From Panaeolus papilionaceus (taxonomy: Eukaryota; Basidiomycota; Agaricomycetes; Agaricales), in assembly GCA_015501605.1 (NCBI GenBank), contig JADNRZ010000003.1, forward strand, positions 1,612,001 to 1,676,000: a DNA stretch of 64,000 nt, written 5' to 3'. Position numbers and translations under genes: made by a program. Shown here one piece after another: positions 1 to 11,677 of this stretch. The notes below the pieces were generated by a model, which was given only the letters and a program-made list of their open reading frames with translations, searched no databases and had not been told where the DNA came from. The stretch's first letter is position 1; each line of letters opens with the position of its first letter.

Positions 1-356
1 GACTTGCCTCGTCACGTCTCTCTGGACCACCATTTACTCAATCAACTGGCAGGCACTCCTCCAAATTTCAAGGCACATGGACCAATATGTATCGAGTACT
101 TGCCTGTTTGCACAGATCTAAGCCAGGTACCTATGCTGGATGGCTAACTGCATTATTTTCAAGGGAGCCATTGGGAACTTTCCCAGAATTTCAAAATGCT
201 GAGTTCCCCATTTTTGAGCAATTCATCAATATGTGTCAGGGGATCAAGACAGCCCAGCGCATCAGTGATTTCGACCCTGCGTGCTTATCACTTGTAACAG
301 GCAGTCAGGGACATCTCCCTCACTATCCTCGTTTTGCTCGTTGCCCAGCCCACTGA
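1..356 (+). other. Edge region, possible 3' end of an unrecognised gene
   Basis: Frame 1 is open from the window edge to a TAA at 145-147 and reads like protein (SLDHHLLNQLAGTPPNFK...). A second frame is open from 87 to 356. A 37-nt GT-AG intron at 127-163 could be drawn, but it does not join the two frames cleanly. I recognise neither product. This may be the tail of a gene or transposon remnant that starts outside the window. Confidence 0.2.
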
Positions 357-535
357 CAGGATTCAGGGAAACCCATCTATGTACTTGGGCATGATCAATC
401 AAAGCATCCGTTCCTTGACTGCGGGTCCTTGACAAAGTGGTTGGGATTTTTCCCTTCTTTCTTTTACCATCTCATACCCTCTCTAGCTTGAAGTCCTAAG
501 GCCACCATCACTGGCCCCTCACATTCTTTTTGGAT

Positions 536-2207
536 ATGTCTACCAATGTAGACGATAGGCATAATTCTATCTCATATCGAGGTCGATGGACCTCCCCCAG
601 CGGGGATTCTAAATTCTATGACAGCACCATTTCTGCCACAAACAACAATGGAGCGACCGCAACGTTCAAGTTCAGAGGTTCGTTGCAACAATCCTATAAA
701 ATTCGTAACCGCCGACTTCTGCTCAAATCCCTGTGACAGGCATCAAAGTCAAACTTTACCTAGTCGTCCCCACCGGAAGCAGTGGTTCAGTTAAGATTCG
801 AGCAAATCTAGACGACCGTAGTCCATTTATTCAAGAACGACCTGCTCACCCATATAATGTGTACAACGACATATGGTTTGAGGCTGGTGGTTTAACTAAC
901 ACTGAGCATACTTTGGTTATCACGAATATTGGAGATGAAGGAGGAAATGCAATGCAAGTGGATAGATTTGAAATTGAGGGTTCTCCCGTTAGCCCTCAAC
1001 TGCCTCCGCAGCCGCCATCCCCGACTCCTAATCCCAATCCTCCCGCCCCGGTCGTTACAACGACACACGTCGTGCGACCAGTCGTGACCACCGTATCATC
1101 CCAAGTTATCACGTCGACAGTGATCCAGACCAACACAATTATCGCCTCTCAGCCAGCGTCACTTACTGGTGATTCTGGTTCTTCAAGCTCAACGACAGTC
1201 CCGTCCAGCGATACACCGCCCTCGACGTCCGGCTCCTCAGGATCAAACACGTCGACCCCCTCTTCATCCCGTAAGTATCACCCACTTTCTTCTGTTCATC
1301 ATATTGATAGGTTTCCTCAGGACAAGGTTACGGTGACAAAACCGTTACTGCTATTCAAATCATCACCACCGCACCCAACGGATCCGTACAGACCATCACA
1401 ACTACTCCAGACCAACAAGGCCAGCTCCGCGACTCTGATAATGAGGTGCCTTTGGGCGCCATCATCGGCGGTGCTGTCGGCGCAGTCGTCCTTCTGGCAA
1501 TAGCGCTTATTCTTGCTTTCCTTCTTATAAGGAGGAGGCGAAAGAAGCGCATTATGCTTGGCGACGACTCCGAGCGCTTGAGTGGGTACTATTTTCATGT
1601 TCTGCAGTCCTGTTGTTAACCAGATTCCCCTCCAGCTCGTCAAAGGGGAGCAATAAGCCCCTTCCCGACCGAGCATGAAGGCGACAGTGCTCCTAATAGC
1701 ACCACTGTCCTTCGCCAGCCTTCCAATGGTACAACAACTTCCAACTCTCGTTCACGCTCAGGACAAAACGGTTTCAACTCGGACGAGAAGCGAGGCGACC
1801 CATTTGCTAGCAACCCGGGCCTGGCATCAGACGACAACCATTCAGTCTACGCCACGCCAACCTCAGAGCCAGTAGGAATGATGGCTCTTCCTCTCATCGA
1901 AACGGGCGGAAGTAATCTCAACATTCGACCGCACTACCTCTCTGGCGAAACGCTCCCAGTTGACTCTCCCTCTATCTACTCCCAAGCTGGACCTTCGAGT
2001 GCGGTTCCAAGGGAGAATTTGAGACTTCAAGTCCAGGACAGTCATGATGTGCCCCCTTCGTACCAGAGCGTTGGGAATCGCAGGTCCGATGTGCGACAGT
2101 CGATCTTGAACTCGGCCTATCTTGGCTACTCGAGTCCTAGGTACAGCAGCAGTCCTGGGCCTGGCTTTGATCTTGGAAGTCCATCCGCAGTTCCTCAAGC
2201 ACAATGA
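536..2207 (+). CDS. Single-pass membrane protein with Ser/Thr-rich ectodomain
   Basis: Predicted 501 aa in four exons, with introns 678-739, 1271-1320 and 1582-1635. Residues 1-110 match the beta-sandwich, galactose-binding-like ectodomain common in agaric membrane proteins (VDD...ISYRGRWTSPSG, GATATFKFRG, later DRFEIEG). A long Pro/Ser/Thr-rich stalk follows, likely O-glycosylated. There is one transmembrane helix near residues 268-293 (LGAIIGGAVGAVVLLAIALI), followed by the stop-transfer run RRRRKKR and a Ser/Pro-rich cytosolic tail. No signal peptide follows the chosen ATG, so the helix may act as a signal anchor or a 5' exon may be missing. A C/T-rich stretch at 450-485 looks like a fungal core promoter. 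The topology suggests a surface sensor or wall-contact protein, but ligand and role are unknown. Confidence 0.75.
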
Positions 2208-3967
2208 GCTCGAGCCTTTCTCTTAATTTATTGACTGCTCCTTGCAATTTGAGGTTCTGTTCCCATATTGTTTCTTTACAATCTCTTCAATTCCTCCGTT
2301 ACACTTTTCACTCTTTTCACCAACCCACCCGATGAGCGCAAGATTTTTTCAGGGTTTGGTGCAAATTATCCCCTTTTCGTCCTCGTCTCTACAGTCGTCT
2401 CTCCGACTCGGGTATTCAAAACTTCAAATTCTTCCTCAGTTCATCAGGACCTTACTTAGCGTACTGCTTAGTAGGTTTTTTACAGTCTAACTCACCTCGT
2501 TCAATCCTATTGTTCAAACTATGTCACGACCGTGGTCACACTCTTGTATTCCAAGCTTGACTTCTGTCTAATAGACTTATTTTTAACCATTAATTATTTC
2601 TGCATGATGTACATTCGTCCATATGATATGTATATTAACAAGATGTAATTTGATATATAGCGGCGCAATAAGTAAATTGCTCGATATGTATTCCTGGGCG
2701 CTGCACGGCGCCGACACGTCTCTTCACACCTCCAAGCAAATTCGCAATCCAAGTTTAAAATTTGCGGCATGTCTTGGCCGAAATCGTGCCAACATTTCCA
2801 CGGTGCTGACACCACTCGGTGATGACGGGTCATGAGCGCTTGTACGCCAAATCCCACAACGTCAGAATTTGGGACTTCTTTTTCAGTTGGCGAGTCTTGG
2901 GCAATACAGTCTTCTATTAGTCTATCAAGTTCATTTAATTTGACTGCCAAATGATTTGCACTCATCGCTGATCGTCAACGACATTGAGCTCGAACTGTAA
3001 CTATTAAAACCCTTAATAACAAATAACATCCCTACTGTAGGCCTTCAAGCACAGGTAAAGCAAGTCATTCAGTGAGAGTTTTTTTTGCAAATACTTTGTC
3101 GTTCAAACGTCGTGCTGAACTGGGAGCAAAATCTTGGCCAAATCCCGCGCATTCAATAGTAAACAATGACGGGGCAGAGGCCACAGAGCCACGTCCCCTC
3201 AGCAGCTTGCGAGAAGGTGGGATGTCGGCGAGTACGAGTGTAAGTTCACGCAACAATGTTGTACAGGCTAAGTCACCAGCTCCCATGAGCTTTAGCGCGA
3301 CCAAATTTAATCGGGGTAACTTTACAGCCGCAACTTTGATTAATTTCAACCATCAAACGACGAAAGTACGAGGACAAACCCTGATCGTGTTGACTATTTT
3401 ATCAGTCGCCTCGGAAAAAAAATTCACCTAAAAGCAAGAAGCAATAAACCGTCAGTCACTGGAACTTGGCCAGGACAACTCATACTTGCTGATCCTCTTC
3501 TTTTTTTTGCCGCAACGACATGCATGGGACGCTTCGAGTACTCATTCAGGTCATTATATTTCATCGAAGCATTTCAACGGACATAGTCGCCAAGAAGTTT
3601 GAAAATGTTAATCGAAACCTTCATAGTGCTTTAGGATAAGGCACTTGCTTGTCAACTGGATTCGCTGTGTCCCATTTCTGTAAGCAGCCCACCGACTGTA
3701 AGAAAGAGGCCGAAACGAAAACCCTCCGAGGAAATTGCCCACTAAGGATGTTTTTCGGTTCTCCTCTGTAGGCCCTATGTCCCTTCGACGCCTGTAATTA
3801 TAACCCCTGGGCGCAAGAGCTGTTCGCATCTTCGCTGTTCAGACCTCTCGCAGAAAGAGCCATGATGTGTGATAGAACGTCAAAATACAATACAAAGTCA
3901 GTCGATTAAAGGATAGCGTAATACAAACCGACAAGACTATTGTTATACACTGGTACTGTACATAGGC
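2208..3967. other. Intergenic region, no supported gene
   Basis: 1.76 kb between two genes that converge here. The only candidate is a minus-strand frame at 2594-2965 (123 codons). Its first 50 residues look protein-like, but the rest runs into AT-rich DNA and no family is recognised. Overlapping short frames on both strands at 3065-3431 do not look coding. Confidence 0.4.
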
Positions 3968-5703
3968 CTAATGTGAAAGCACTACCCAAGAACTTCCGTC
4001 ATCCACTGAAAGATGTGGTCAGGCAAGTGTAATGCGTCTACTTACGGCCTGATGAAAACTGCTTACCTTCACGTAAATCTACTTTTTCTTGCTCCTGAGG
4101 AATCAACGTAGTCCTGCTCTTCATACTGGGGTTTTGTTTTTTCATCAGCCGTGATGATGATGCTGGGAGTTTGGGGAGTTCCTTCGTCTGCTCCTTCGTC
4201 TTTGTCTTTGTGGAACGGTCGCGAAATTTAAGTGGAAATCCAAACCGACGGGGCTTAATTGCGCTTGGAGGGGTGACGGGAACGTTAGGTGTGATAGGAT
4301 TTGCGGGCGTGATAGGTTGAGAGACACGAACACCAGGCGCGGATGTGTGAGGTAGAACGGGTTCGCGGTATTTCCCATACCCGGACCGTACAGATATACT
4401 GGAAGCCCTGCTGAGTCTTTGTGGAATAAATGGTTCTCCAGTGCTGAGAGGGGGTAGATGATGTTGTTCATACGGGTGATCTCCGTTAGAAGATGAGAAA
4501 CCGGGATGTGCAATTGGAGGTAGCTTGCTGGGACCTGCCTCGCCGAAGTTAGGGTAAACAGCACCATGCTCTTGGAAGGATGTCCTGTCTGAAGCACGGA
4601 TGAGTTTGATGAGTAAGAGAGTGTAAAAGTGTTGTTTTTCTCACCTCCTTCAACCCCCGAGTGAGGCATTTGGCCCCAGGGATCATGCGGTGCGTGTGGC
4701 TGGCCATACGCGCCGTTGTCATAGCTTTCTGGCGTTTCTAAAATGGAAGACTAGTTAATACCTCGCAGTCAGCAGTAGTGCCATAAAATATGGCTGACCT
4801 GGATGATGACGTTGGTGGTGATAGTGCCCTTCTTCTCCTTCTTCTCCTCCTTCTTCGCCACCCCATGGTACGGGCTGTGCGACAACGGGCTCTGGTTGTT
4901 GAAAGTGGTGGATACTGGGATAGACTCTGTGCGCCGATCCACGATTTATGGAGGCTAAAGAAGTTATAATCTTGAGTGATTTGAGCAAGAGTAAACCTAC
5001 TTGGCTGGTCATCGTCAGAGACATAAGAAAGGGTGTTGGTAGATCCAGAGGCTATTGAAGCACGATCCTGAAATTGTGTGTGCGAGTAGTTAGGGTGCTG
5101 ATACTCGTTATGAATATCTTGAATGCTTTCGGGAGGTCTGGGTGATTCTGTGTGAGGAAACCGTGCGGTAAATGAAGCAGGGCTGTCTCCTTCGTGATCT
5201 GACGCTTCGTCTTCTTCAGATATTGTCCAAGACCTGATAGAATTCGCTACATCACCATCATTTAATTCTGGTTCCACAATGTTATTGTTTTTTGGAGCAA
5301 ATTCGGAGTATGGATTGAGCATTTTGCCCTCGCCAACGGCGTCTGCCTCACTGATGACTTCGATTCTAATCGAGTCCTCCTTGTCCTGTGACAGACGGGC
5401 AAGGCTTGTGGGTGCTCCCCATACCCATGATACACGACTCAAATCGCCTGTAAGTTTTACTTCATGGTATCTCCGTGAGTGGCCTTCACTGTTGAAGGAT
5501 GTGAACGTCGCATTGGGTCCCCCATGAAGAGGAGACGATGGTTGTGATGATAGAACCTGATGGTCAGGGCCATGGGCTGTTAAGGGCACAAAAGTCATTG
5601 TGGGTGAGTATGAGACACGTGTGCGCATGCAGCACCACTCACTAGGTGCTGGCTGTTTTACAGAAACATATGACAATCTCGAGGATCTGGAAGCTACTGG
5701 CAT
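3968..5703 (-). CDS. Pro/Ser-rich low-complexity protein, function unknown
   Basis: Predicted 503 aa in five exons: 5703-5001, 4954-4799, 4737-4645, 4588-4067 and 4005-3968. Each junction has a GT donor and AG acceptor, and the joined frame stays open to a TAG in 3968-3970. The N-terminal third carries the only ordered-looking stretch (HEVKLTGDLSRVSWVWG). The middle has acidic and Ser-rich segments (SISEEDEASDHEGD type), a Gly/Glu run and His clusters. The C-terminal exon is Pro-rich and ends in a basic region (TKTKTKEQTKELPK). No signal peptide or membrane helix is visible. I do not recognise the family; a cytosolic or nuclear intrinsically disordered protein is the safest description. A downstream ATG (MTFVPLTAHGP) is an alternative start. 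Confidence 0.6.
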
Positions 5704-7567
5704 GATCCAAGTCACCAATTGGCAAAGCTGAATTTGAACTTAGAAGACAGGTAAAAACGTCTCAGAACAGCTCTGCAAGTATTGTTAGTCAAAGTACGAG
5801 TGGTTTACGGACAGCCTAGGGAATACTTACAGAACCTGAACCCCAGATTCTTAACCAAGGTGGTGTTGTTCGATGGACACGTTCGAATCTGTACGCTGCT
5901 TCAAGAACACAACATTTCCCAATTTTTGAAGAGTAATTTTTTATTTTGTTGGTGAAGACTTTTAGATATGGCGCAGCAAGGAACGAAGACAACGCGGTGG
6001 TATGAGTCTAGGATGGTATACTGGAAGAGAGTGTCATCATGATCGCTGTGCCGTCTTCATTGCTCAACAACACGAGGGCGAGGATGACAATGTCCTTACG
6101 TTGACCATGATTTAGGCAATCTTTTCCCAGAGGACAACAACAAGCTTTCAAAGGGTCTGGTCCCGACTTCAGACGAATTTGTTGAGGTCGTCTTGATCAA
6201 CGATGAAGAAAGGCAGTAGCACTGAGAGTGAATTATCTAGCAACTGAAGTAGGATGAATGGAGATGATAGTCAAGCATGGTACGTCTTGCTCTCAAAAGT
6301 TCCAACAGATTCAAGCATTCTTATGATCCACAGGAAATTTTTGAAATACTACTTGCCAGTATCCCAATCGTAGTCATGGAACTCGGAATACTCATTAAAA
6401 CCCCAAATTCTCATTGACGAATTGTCATTGATGAACTGCCCGAAAAATGCTGGACACTGGCTCCTACTAGCACCCTCACCCCGTCGATTTCGAGAGATGA
6501 TCCTTACCCCATCTCGTCTTCTCGTCATCCAATCAAATGGCCGATACCTTTGAAGTCAACCAGTGATCAGATAACTCTTAGTCTAAAAGAGTCCCCTCGA
6601 CAGAGCGTCTAGGACCATCGCTCATCCTACAGTTCAACTAAGCAAAGGAAAATCTGCGTAACGTGGGGTGGGTACAATACATGCCAATGTGCCAGAATGT
6701 TCTAGATGGTCACATTGGCCCCAAGGAATGACATTAACACGGGCGCAGCGTGGTTTAATCCAGCGATATGGATGGGCAAATGACGACCCCTAAAGATGAT
6801 CCTCGAGTGTTTAAAGGCTGAGAGAGCTTGACTGCTACCGAGATCTCGATAACAAATGATATTTCCAACGTGCCATGTGGGATCCTGAGAGGGTGGGGTG
6901 TGTAGGCAACGGAGGATACTTACATACTACATAGTACCCTTAAGCAACGTTGGTGAGTCATGTTAATCTTGGTGTCAGCAACAAAGTTGTCTCAATGTCC
7001 TTTAGGTCCCTGACAAAGGCTGTCTACCAATGAATCCTCTGAAGGTGGTGATCCAGTGACGACAAAATAAACCCACCAGCGTCCTACATAATCCTCTCTG
7101 TCAGTTCCTGGGCGAATCCATTTTTCACCAGTCTGTTATCTTCTATCATGCGGACTTGTTCAGGGTTTTTAACTATTTTCAGATGGTGTCTTGCCGAGCA
7201 GATATGGCAACACGTGTGTCACTCGACCAAGACAAATATCAGCAGATTTTAAACGCTTTATACGAGCTTATACGAGTTATACGGGATCTTTATGCAGTGC
7301 CGTTCAATCTTTGGGGTCTGACATCGGTGAACATGTCACGATCCGTGTATCTAGCCAAGACTCCCGCCGCTCACTAGCCTCATTGCACCCGTTGCTGGAG
7401 ATATCGCAAGGGGGAGAAATGTACATTGGAATATTCTAAAAACCAACCGGCTTCTAAGCCTATATTACAATAAGTACAGCCCACACCGCCCATTGACGAC
7501 TTTCTGCCTCCCCGCAACTCGTTTAACGGTTTAGGACCGCTTTGCTGCATACCTTTGCGTGCAAATA
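5704..7567. other. Intergenic region, no supported gene
   Basis: 1.86 kb between the 5' ends of two divergent genes. A stretch at 6425-6610 is open for about 60 codons but has no start or recognisable motif. An open frame at 7156-7377 overlaps one in another frame and is also unsupported. I see no repeat or RNA gene. Confidence 0.4.
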
Positions 7568-9340
7568 ATGCCAGGTGATTACCACTTCCACTCTGCAGAT
7601 TTTGGAGCACTCAACCCTACTTCTCCCTAATAAGTGGTAGACGGAATTATTTGGCCAGAGTTGCACTATGTCAGACCTATCTTTCTAGCATTGCATATTT
7701 CTGGGGGTTTGGTCGGAATGCCCCTCCTTGTTGCTACATTCCTGCTCGCAAAAAATGTGCACAAACGCCAGCCCGTTTTCATAAATTTTTGCATCAGTTG
7801 GAGTGTATATTCCGTTGTCTACGTTCTTTTGTGGGTTGTTAAATTGTGTGTAATATCGTGGCACTGTGTTGACTCTAGCGCCGAACTATTCTAGAGGCCA
7901 CACCGGCAAGCCTATTTCCTTTCCTTTATGTTACATCCAAACAGCTTTCGTCCTTGGAGCACCACCCATGTTCGTCTCGTTGATTTCTATCTGTGCTGTC
8001 ATATTGATAAGTATGCAGGACTGCTCTGTCTACAACGCTCGTTGTCTTCAAGGCAGGTTCCAAGTTTTCGAGACACAGACAAATACTGACGGGTAATGAA
8101 ATAGATTTGGTGGACATTTAGAACCTCGCAAAACACCGAATATCGTCAACGACCGCGATGGTTTAAAATTCTAAGTCAAATCACTGTGAATACCTTCGAG
8201 TCGTTTCCTAGTCCTTCCATCTATCCTAACACAGCACCTTGCAGCTTTTGGGATCCCCCTACTTTGTATTTATAGTGTATACTATTATATCCATCGGTGT
8301 AAGTATTGTCTTGGAAAAAACCAACTTTCGAATTAATCTCATTGTGACATCTCATCAAATTCTAGCTGCAAATCTTGTATCCTGGCACCTTCGACGAGCG
8401 AAATGGGATCTATTGCACAGCTTATGGTGTCAATCAGTGAGTGCATCCCCTTCCCTTCGACGTTTGCGGATGTTGATTTATTTTAGGCGCCAATGGCTTG
8501 TCCCTCTCTTCTGTGTTCTCTGCGTTATTTTTATGATTTTATTCCAAAGTAAGGTCGCGTCATTATTCTTTCTTCTAGGCCATTTTATCTCAATATCCAC
8601 AAAGCTCTTCTTATCATTCGTTATTTCAAGAACAGACGAAAACTTGTCAGGAGCTTCCCACTTCTGGATAAGTCAACGTCTCGGAGTCTCGTCATCCGAG
8701 TTGGCTTTTTCAACTTGTACTTATGTGTTAGCTTTGGGTTCGCACTGTCTCTTCTGTCATCTTTCCCGGTTTTAACGGACTTCGTAGGATGGGAATTGAA
8801 TTTTTCTATGGTGGGGAAACGGCATGGCCTTACATGATTCAAGCTGGTTGTAAGTAGCTAAATGACGCTCTGTAATGTCTAGTTAGCACAGACGAACTCA
8901 TTGATTCTCCTTGTTTTAATTGCAGTGCCGCTGGCCTGTTTCCTTTCCTTTGGAACACAGAAGGTGAGTCATAACAAGTCTTGATCAAGGAACCAAATGC
9001 TCAAGGTTGTTTTTTTGAATGTTCACAGGACGTGCTTATTGCATGGAAAATCTTACGCGATCCTACTTCCACCGCTCGTGCAAGTGGAACTGGACAGAGT
9101 GCCAGTGTTTCTTCGTTCCGTCGGCCACCTCCTGATGAAGACCGCGACTTCGCGATGAACCCATACCCCCGCAAGTCCATACAAATCCACATTACACACC
9201 AGACCTCAGACTACCACATGGATAAAGTCTATGATGGCTCACACAGTACAGTCACCTTCGCGGATAAACCTGTGAGGCAAAATCAGAAGAATTTCATACC
9301 CGTAACATTACCAAATCGCGCGTACGATCTACAAAGATAA
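7568..9340 (+). CDS. Seven-transmembrane protein, GPCR-like, family unknown
   Basis: Multi-exon gene. The start MP|VVDGIIWPELHY uses an intron at 7575-7634, and the last exon ends with TAA at 9338-9340. Seven hydrophobic helices can be read in order: HYVRPIFLALHISGG..., VFINFCISWSVYSVVYVLL, CYIQTAFVLGAPPMFVSLI, LLGSPYFVFIVYTIISIG, RQWLVPLFCVLCVIFMILF, VIRVGFFNLYLCVSFG and MIQAGLPLACFLSFGTQK. A cytosolic tail of about 100 residues follows. The pattern matches the large 7-TM orphan family of agarics that resembles G-protein-coupled receptors. Junctions between helices 3 and 4 (about 8010-8243) are uncertain; the others follow canonical GT-AG sites. The ligand is unknown. It is probably a plasma-membrane protein. 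Confidence 0.65.
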
Positions 9341-9657
9341 CAGTTTGAATCAACCAAATCTATTATACCCATCTATTTAGATTGAGGACCATAAGACGCG
9401 TATTCTACGAATGTGTCAGTTTGAATCTGGATCCACAGATCGTACGAATGTTAGCAGACGTGCTACTTCCCTAGAAACAGACCCCTTATAGCAGTGTTTG
9501 CCTCTATCTGTTATGCGACTCTGGAAAGGCCATATCGCCAATCTGACTACTGGAGACTACCTATGTCTATCTATGTTTAAGAACATTGTTGGTTGCTACT
9601 AATTATAAGTACTTCAAGTTAAAGTTTACTTGGGGTTGTGATCTTGACTCTTGAGCT

Positions 9658-9740
9658 GACGAGCGGCGGACTCCGAATCGTGATCAGACCAGACGTCGGT
9701 TGATCGCGTTGACGATCGCAGCGCTTCTCCTTGCACCTTC
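9658..9740 (+). repeat. Duplicated 5' flank of F-box-like gene, copy 1
   Basis: The 80 bp before the first F-box-like gene resembles the flank of the second (11595-11677). Shared blocks include GAGCGGC, TCCGAATC and GCAGCGCTTCTC. The duplicated unit therefore included upstream DNA and possibly the promoter. The 33-35 kb paralogue keeps part of it (ATCAGGCGCTGG, minus strand near 35080). Confidence 0.6.
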
Positions 9741-11521
9741 ATGTTGGAACAACCGACCTTGCAAACTCTTCTCACTGACAACAAATCTCCTTCAGATTCG
9801 ATCATCGAAGGTGTTAAACGAAGTTTACGAGATGCAGAAGTTGAATTAGCGAGGATAGAGGAGCAAATTCAGGCGTTACAACAGCGAGCTGAGGATATAA
9901 AACCCGCGATTACTCAGTACCGCATTATCCTCAGCCCTACTCGTGCTGTACCAGATGACATCCTGCGCGAAATATTTAATACAACGATGCAACTCAACTC
10001 GGACGACGCGATTACTTCCCGCAGGGAGTGTAACACCCCACCAGTGCTGTTCACCCATGTCTGCCGAAGATGGCGGGAAGTGGCACACTCTACCCCCCTT
10101 CTGTGGCGCAAACATTCAATAATCCTCCCTGCGCTAGTCCGCCTAGGGAACTTGGGCGTCAGAACATCCCTTCTTAACGACGCTATATCCCGACAGTGTT
10201 CTTCCCTCAATCAAGAGGCGGTCAGACTACAACAATGGTTGAAGAGAGCTGGAGCACTTCCTCTTCGCCTTTCCGTCTACCAGGATCTCCTCTCTTCTCC
10301 CGGCACTTGGCATGACGAACGCCAAGATTTGCATTCAGAACTTGCTAAAAATTTGACGTGGATTTTCGAGTTAATATCTAACTATTTACCGCAATGTGAA
10401 CACCTTCATATCTCCTTGCCCGATGAACATATCTATCAACTTCTCAGCGCTCATATCACGCCTGACACGATTGCCCGTATTAGCTATTTCCGCCCCAACA
10501 TGAATCTAAGGTCCAGTGACGTTTCGCAGCAGCACGCATTAAAGGAGATGCTCCTTTTCACCTCGTTGCCTGCCCTCAGGCGGCTGCATATCTCCCACAG
10601 CATCACCTTCCTGATTCCGGCGGAAGCTAGTTCATGGATTTTCACAGCAGAAATGCGTCAGAGGCTCACGCATATCACTGCCGAAGGGTCCATAGCCCTC
10701 TCTCAAGCAGTGCTCATCTTGGAGGACTGCCCTTGCCTCGTTCAACTCCAGCTACACATTCAAGAGAGTTCCAGTTGGGGTTCCCACACAGAGACCACAG
10801 GACAAAGGGTACAACCAGATGCACACATCAAGGAAATTCTTGCACTCCATCTACAAGTTTTAAAAGTTGATTTCTACCCCAATGCACGCCACACGGTTAC
10901 TGAGGGATGACAGATTGCACCGCTTCAGTCGACGGCTCACATCTGCAAGATTACGGCGCCTTGCTTGAAAGTTCTAGCGTATACAGTCCAGAGACACTTT
11001 GATGCCTTCGACGTCGACACTAGTACGAGCCCAGCTCTCAACTTTAGTGCTCAACTTCCCCTGGATCACATTCTCCGCTCGACAGAGCGTCTACAGGACC
11101 TTGTCGTCAGTAGTCGAACAGCCAGAGAAGCTCCACCCTCCATGAAGCTAGTGATTATTTGACACATCTGTGTGTTGGAAGTGACTCAGAAAACAACCCT
11201 CCATACAATTTCCAGGATTATGTCGAAAATGGCTACCACCTAGCATCGGAATCAGACGCAGCGTTTCAACACCTGTTCCCTCTTCCCGAGTGGTCCAAAC
11301 GCTCATCTTTTTCTCTTCCCAAACCCCTCGAGGAGATCGACGCGATTGATAACGATGAGCTAGACAGATCTTTGGAAGATCAGTTTTGCCCCGAAGTCGA
11401 GGACATGTCCTTACGAGGTTTACAAGCTATCCAAGCATCATCGCTCCTGGCCTTTGTTGTTTATCGACTACGTCTCTACGAATATGCGCGTCACAAATAT
11501 CTCGCAGTACGCACGATTTAA
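9741..11521 (+). pseudogene. F-box-like coiled-coil protein, broken copy
   Basis: The reading frame matches the intact neighbour at 11678-13627. It has a leucine-heptad coiled coil (residues 20-55), an F-box-like motif (LSPTRAVPDDILREIF ... HVCRRWREVAHSTPLLW), then a diverged repeat region. It is interrupted by an in-frame TGA at 10908-10910, beyond which the same frame still encodes family sequence (LPLDHILRSTERLQDLV). A deletion and frameshift near 11150 follow, and the last frame (THLCVGSD ... VYRLRLYEYARHK) stops at 11521, about 50 residues short of the family C-terminus. If translated, only the first 389 residues would be made. F-box proteins recruit targets to SCF ubiquitin ligases; here the function is probably lost. 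Confidence 0.75.
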
Positions 11522-11594
11522 GCACAAAATGTACAAACTTTGAAGATAATTTGCAGAAGAAACAAGATGAAATGTGATACTCGTGCGCCTTCTT

Positions 11595-11677
11595 CGGGAC
11601 GAGCGGCAAATTCCGAATCATGATCACTATCAGGCGCTGGTCGAATCTGGCAGCGCTTCTCTTTGTACTTGACCTTC
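11595..11677 (+). repeat. Duplicated 5' flank of F-box-like gene, copy 2
   Basis: Counterpart of the flank at 9658-9740. It retains GACGAGCGGC, TTCCGAATCATGATCA and GCAGCGCTTCTCTTTG directly before the second gene's ATG at 11678. This supports tandem duplication of a whole gene unit. Confidence 0.6.

Noticed and set aside
1317..1676. Minus-strand frame over the membrane protein gene
   Set aside because: It spans a predicted intron and the TM exon of the plus-strand gene, whose spliced frame is coherent.
2594..2965. Possible 123-aa minus-strand gene
   Set aside because: Only part looks protein-like; no motif, splice evidence or conserved start.
4145..4669. Longest minus-strand frame in the last large exon of the unknown Pro-rich gene
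   Set aside because: Splicing at 4589-4644 puts the exon in a different frame that is Pro/Ser-rich like the rest and ends naturally.
6596..6611. 16-bp match (CTCGACAGAGCGTCTA) to the F-box pseudogene at 11078-11093, perhaps a gene fragment
   Set aside because: A match of this length is expected by chance about once per window, and flanking translation shows no family sequence.
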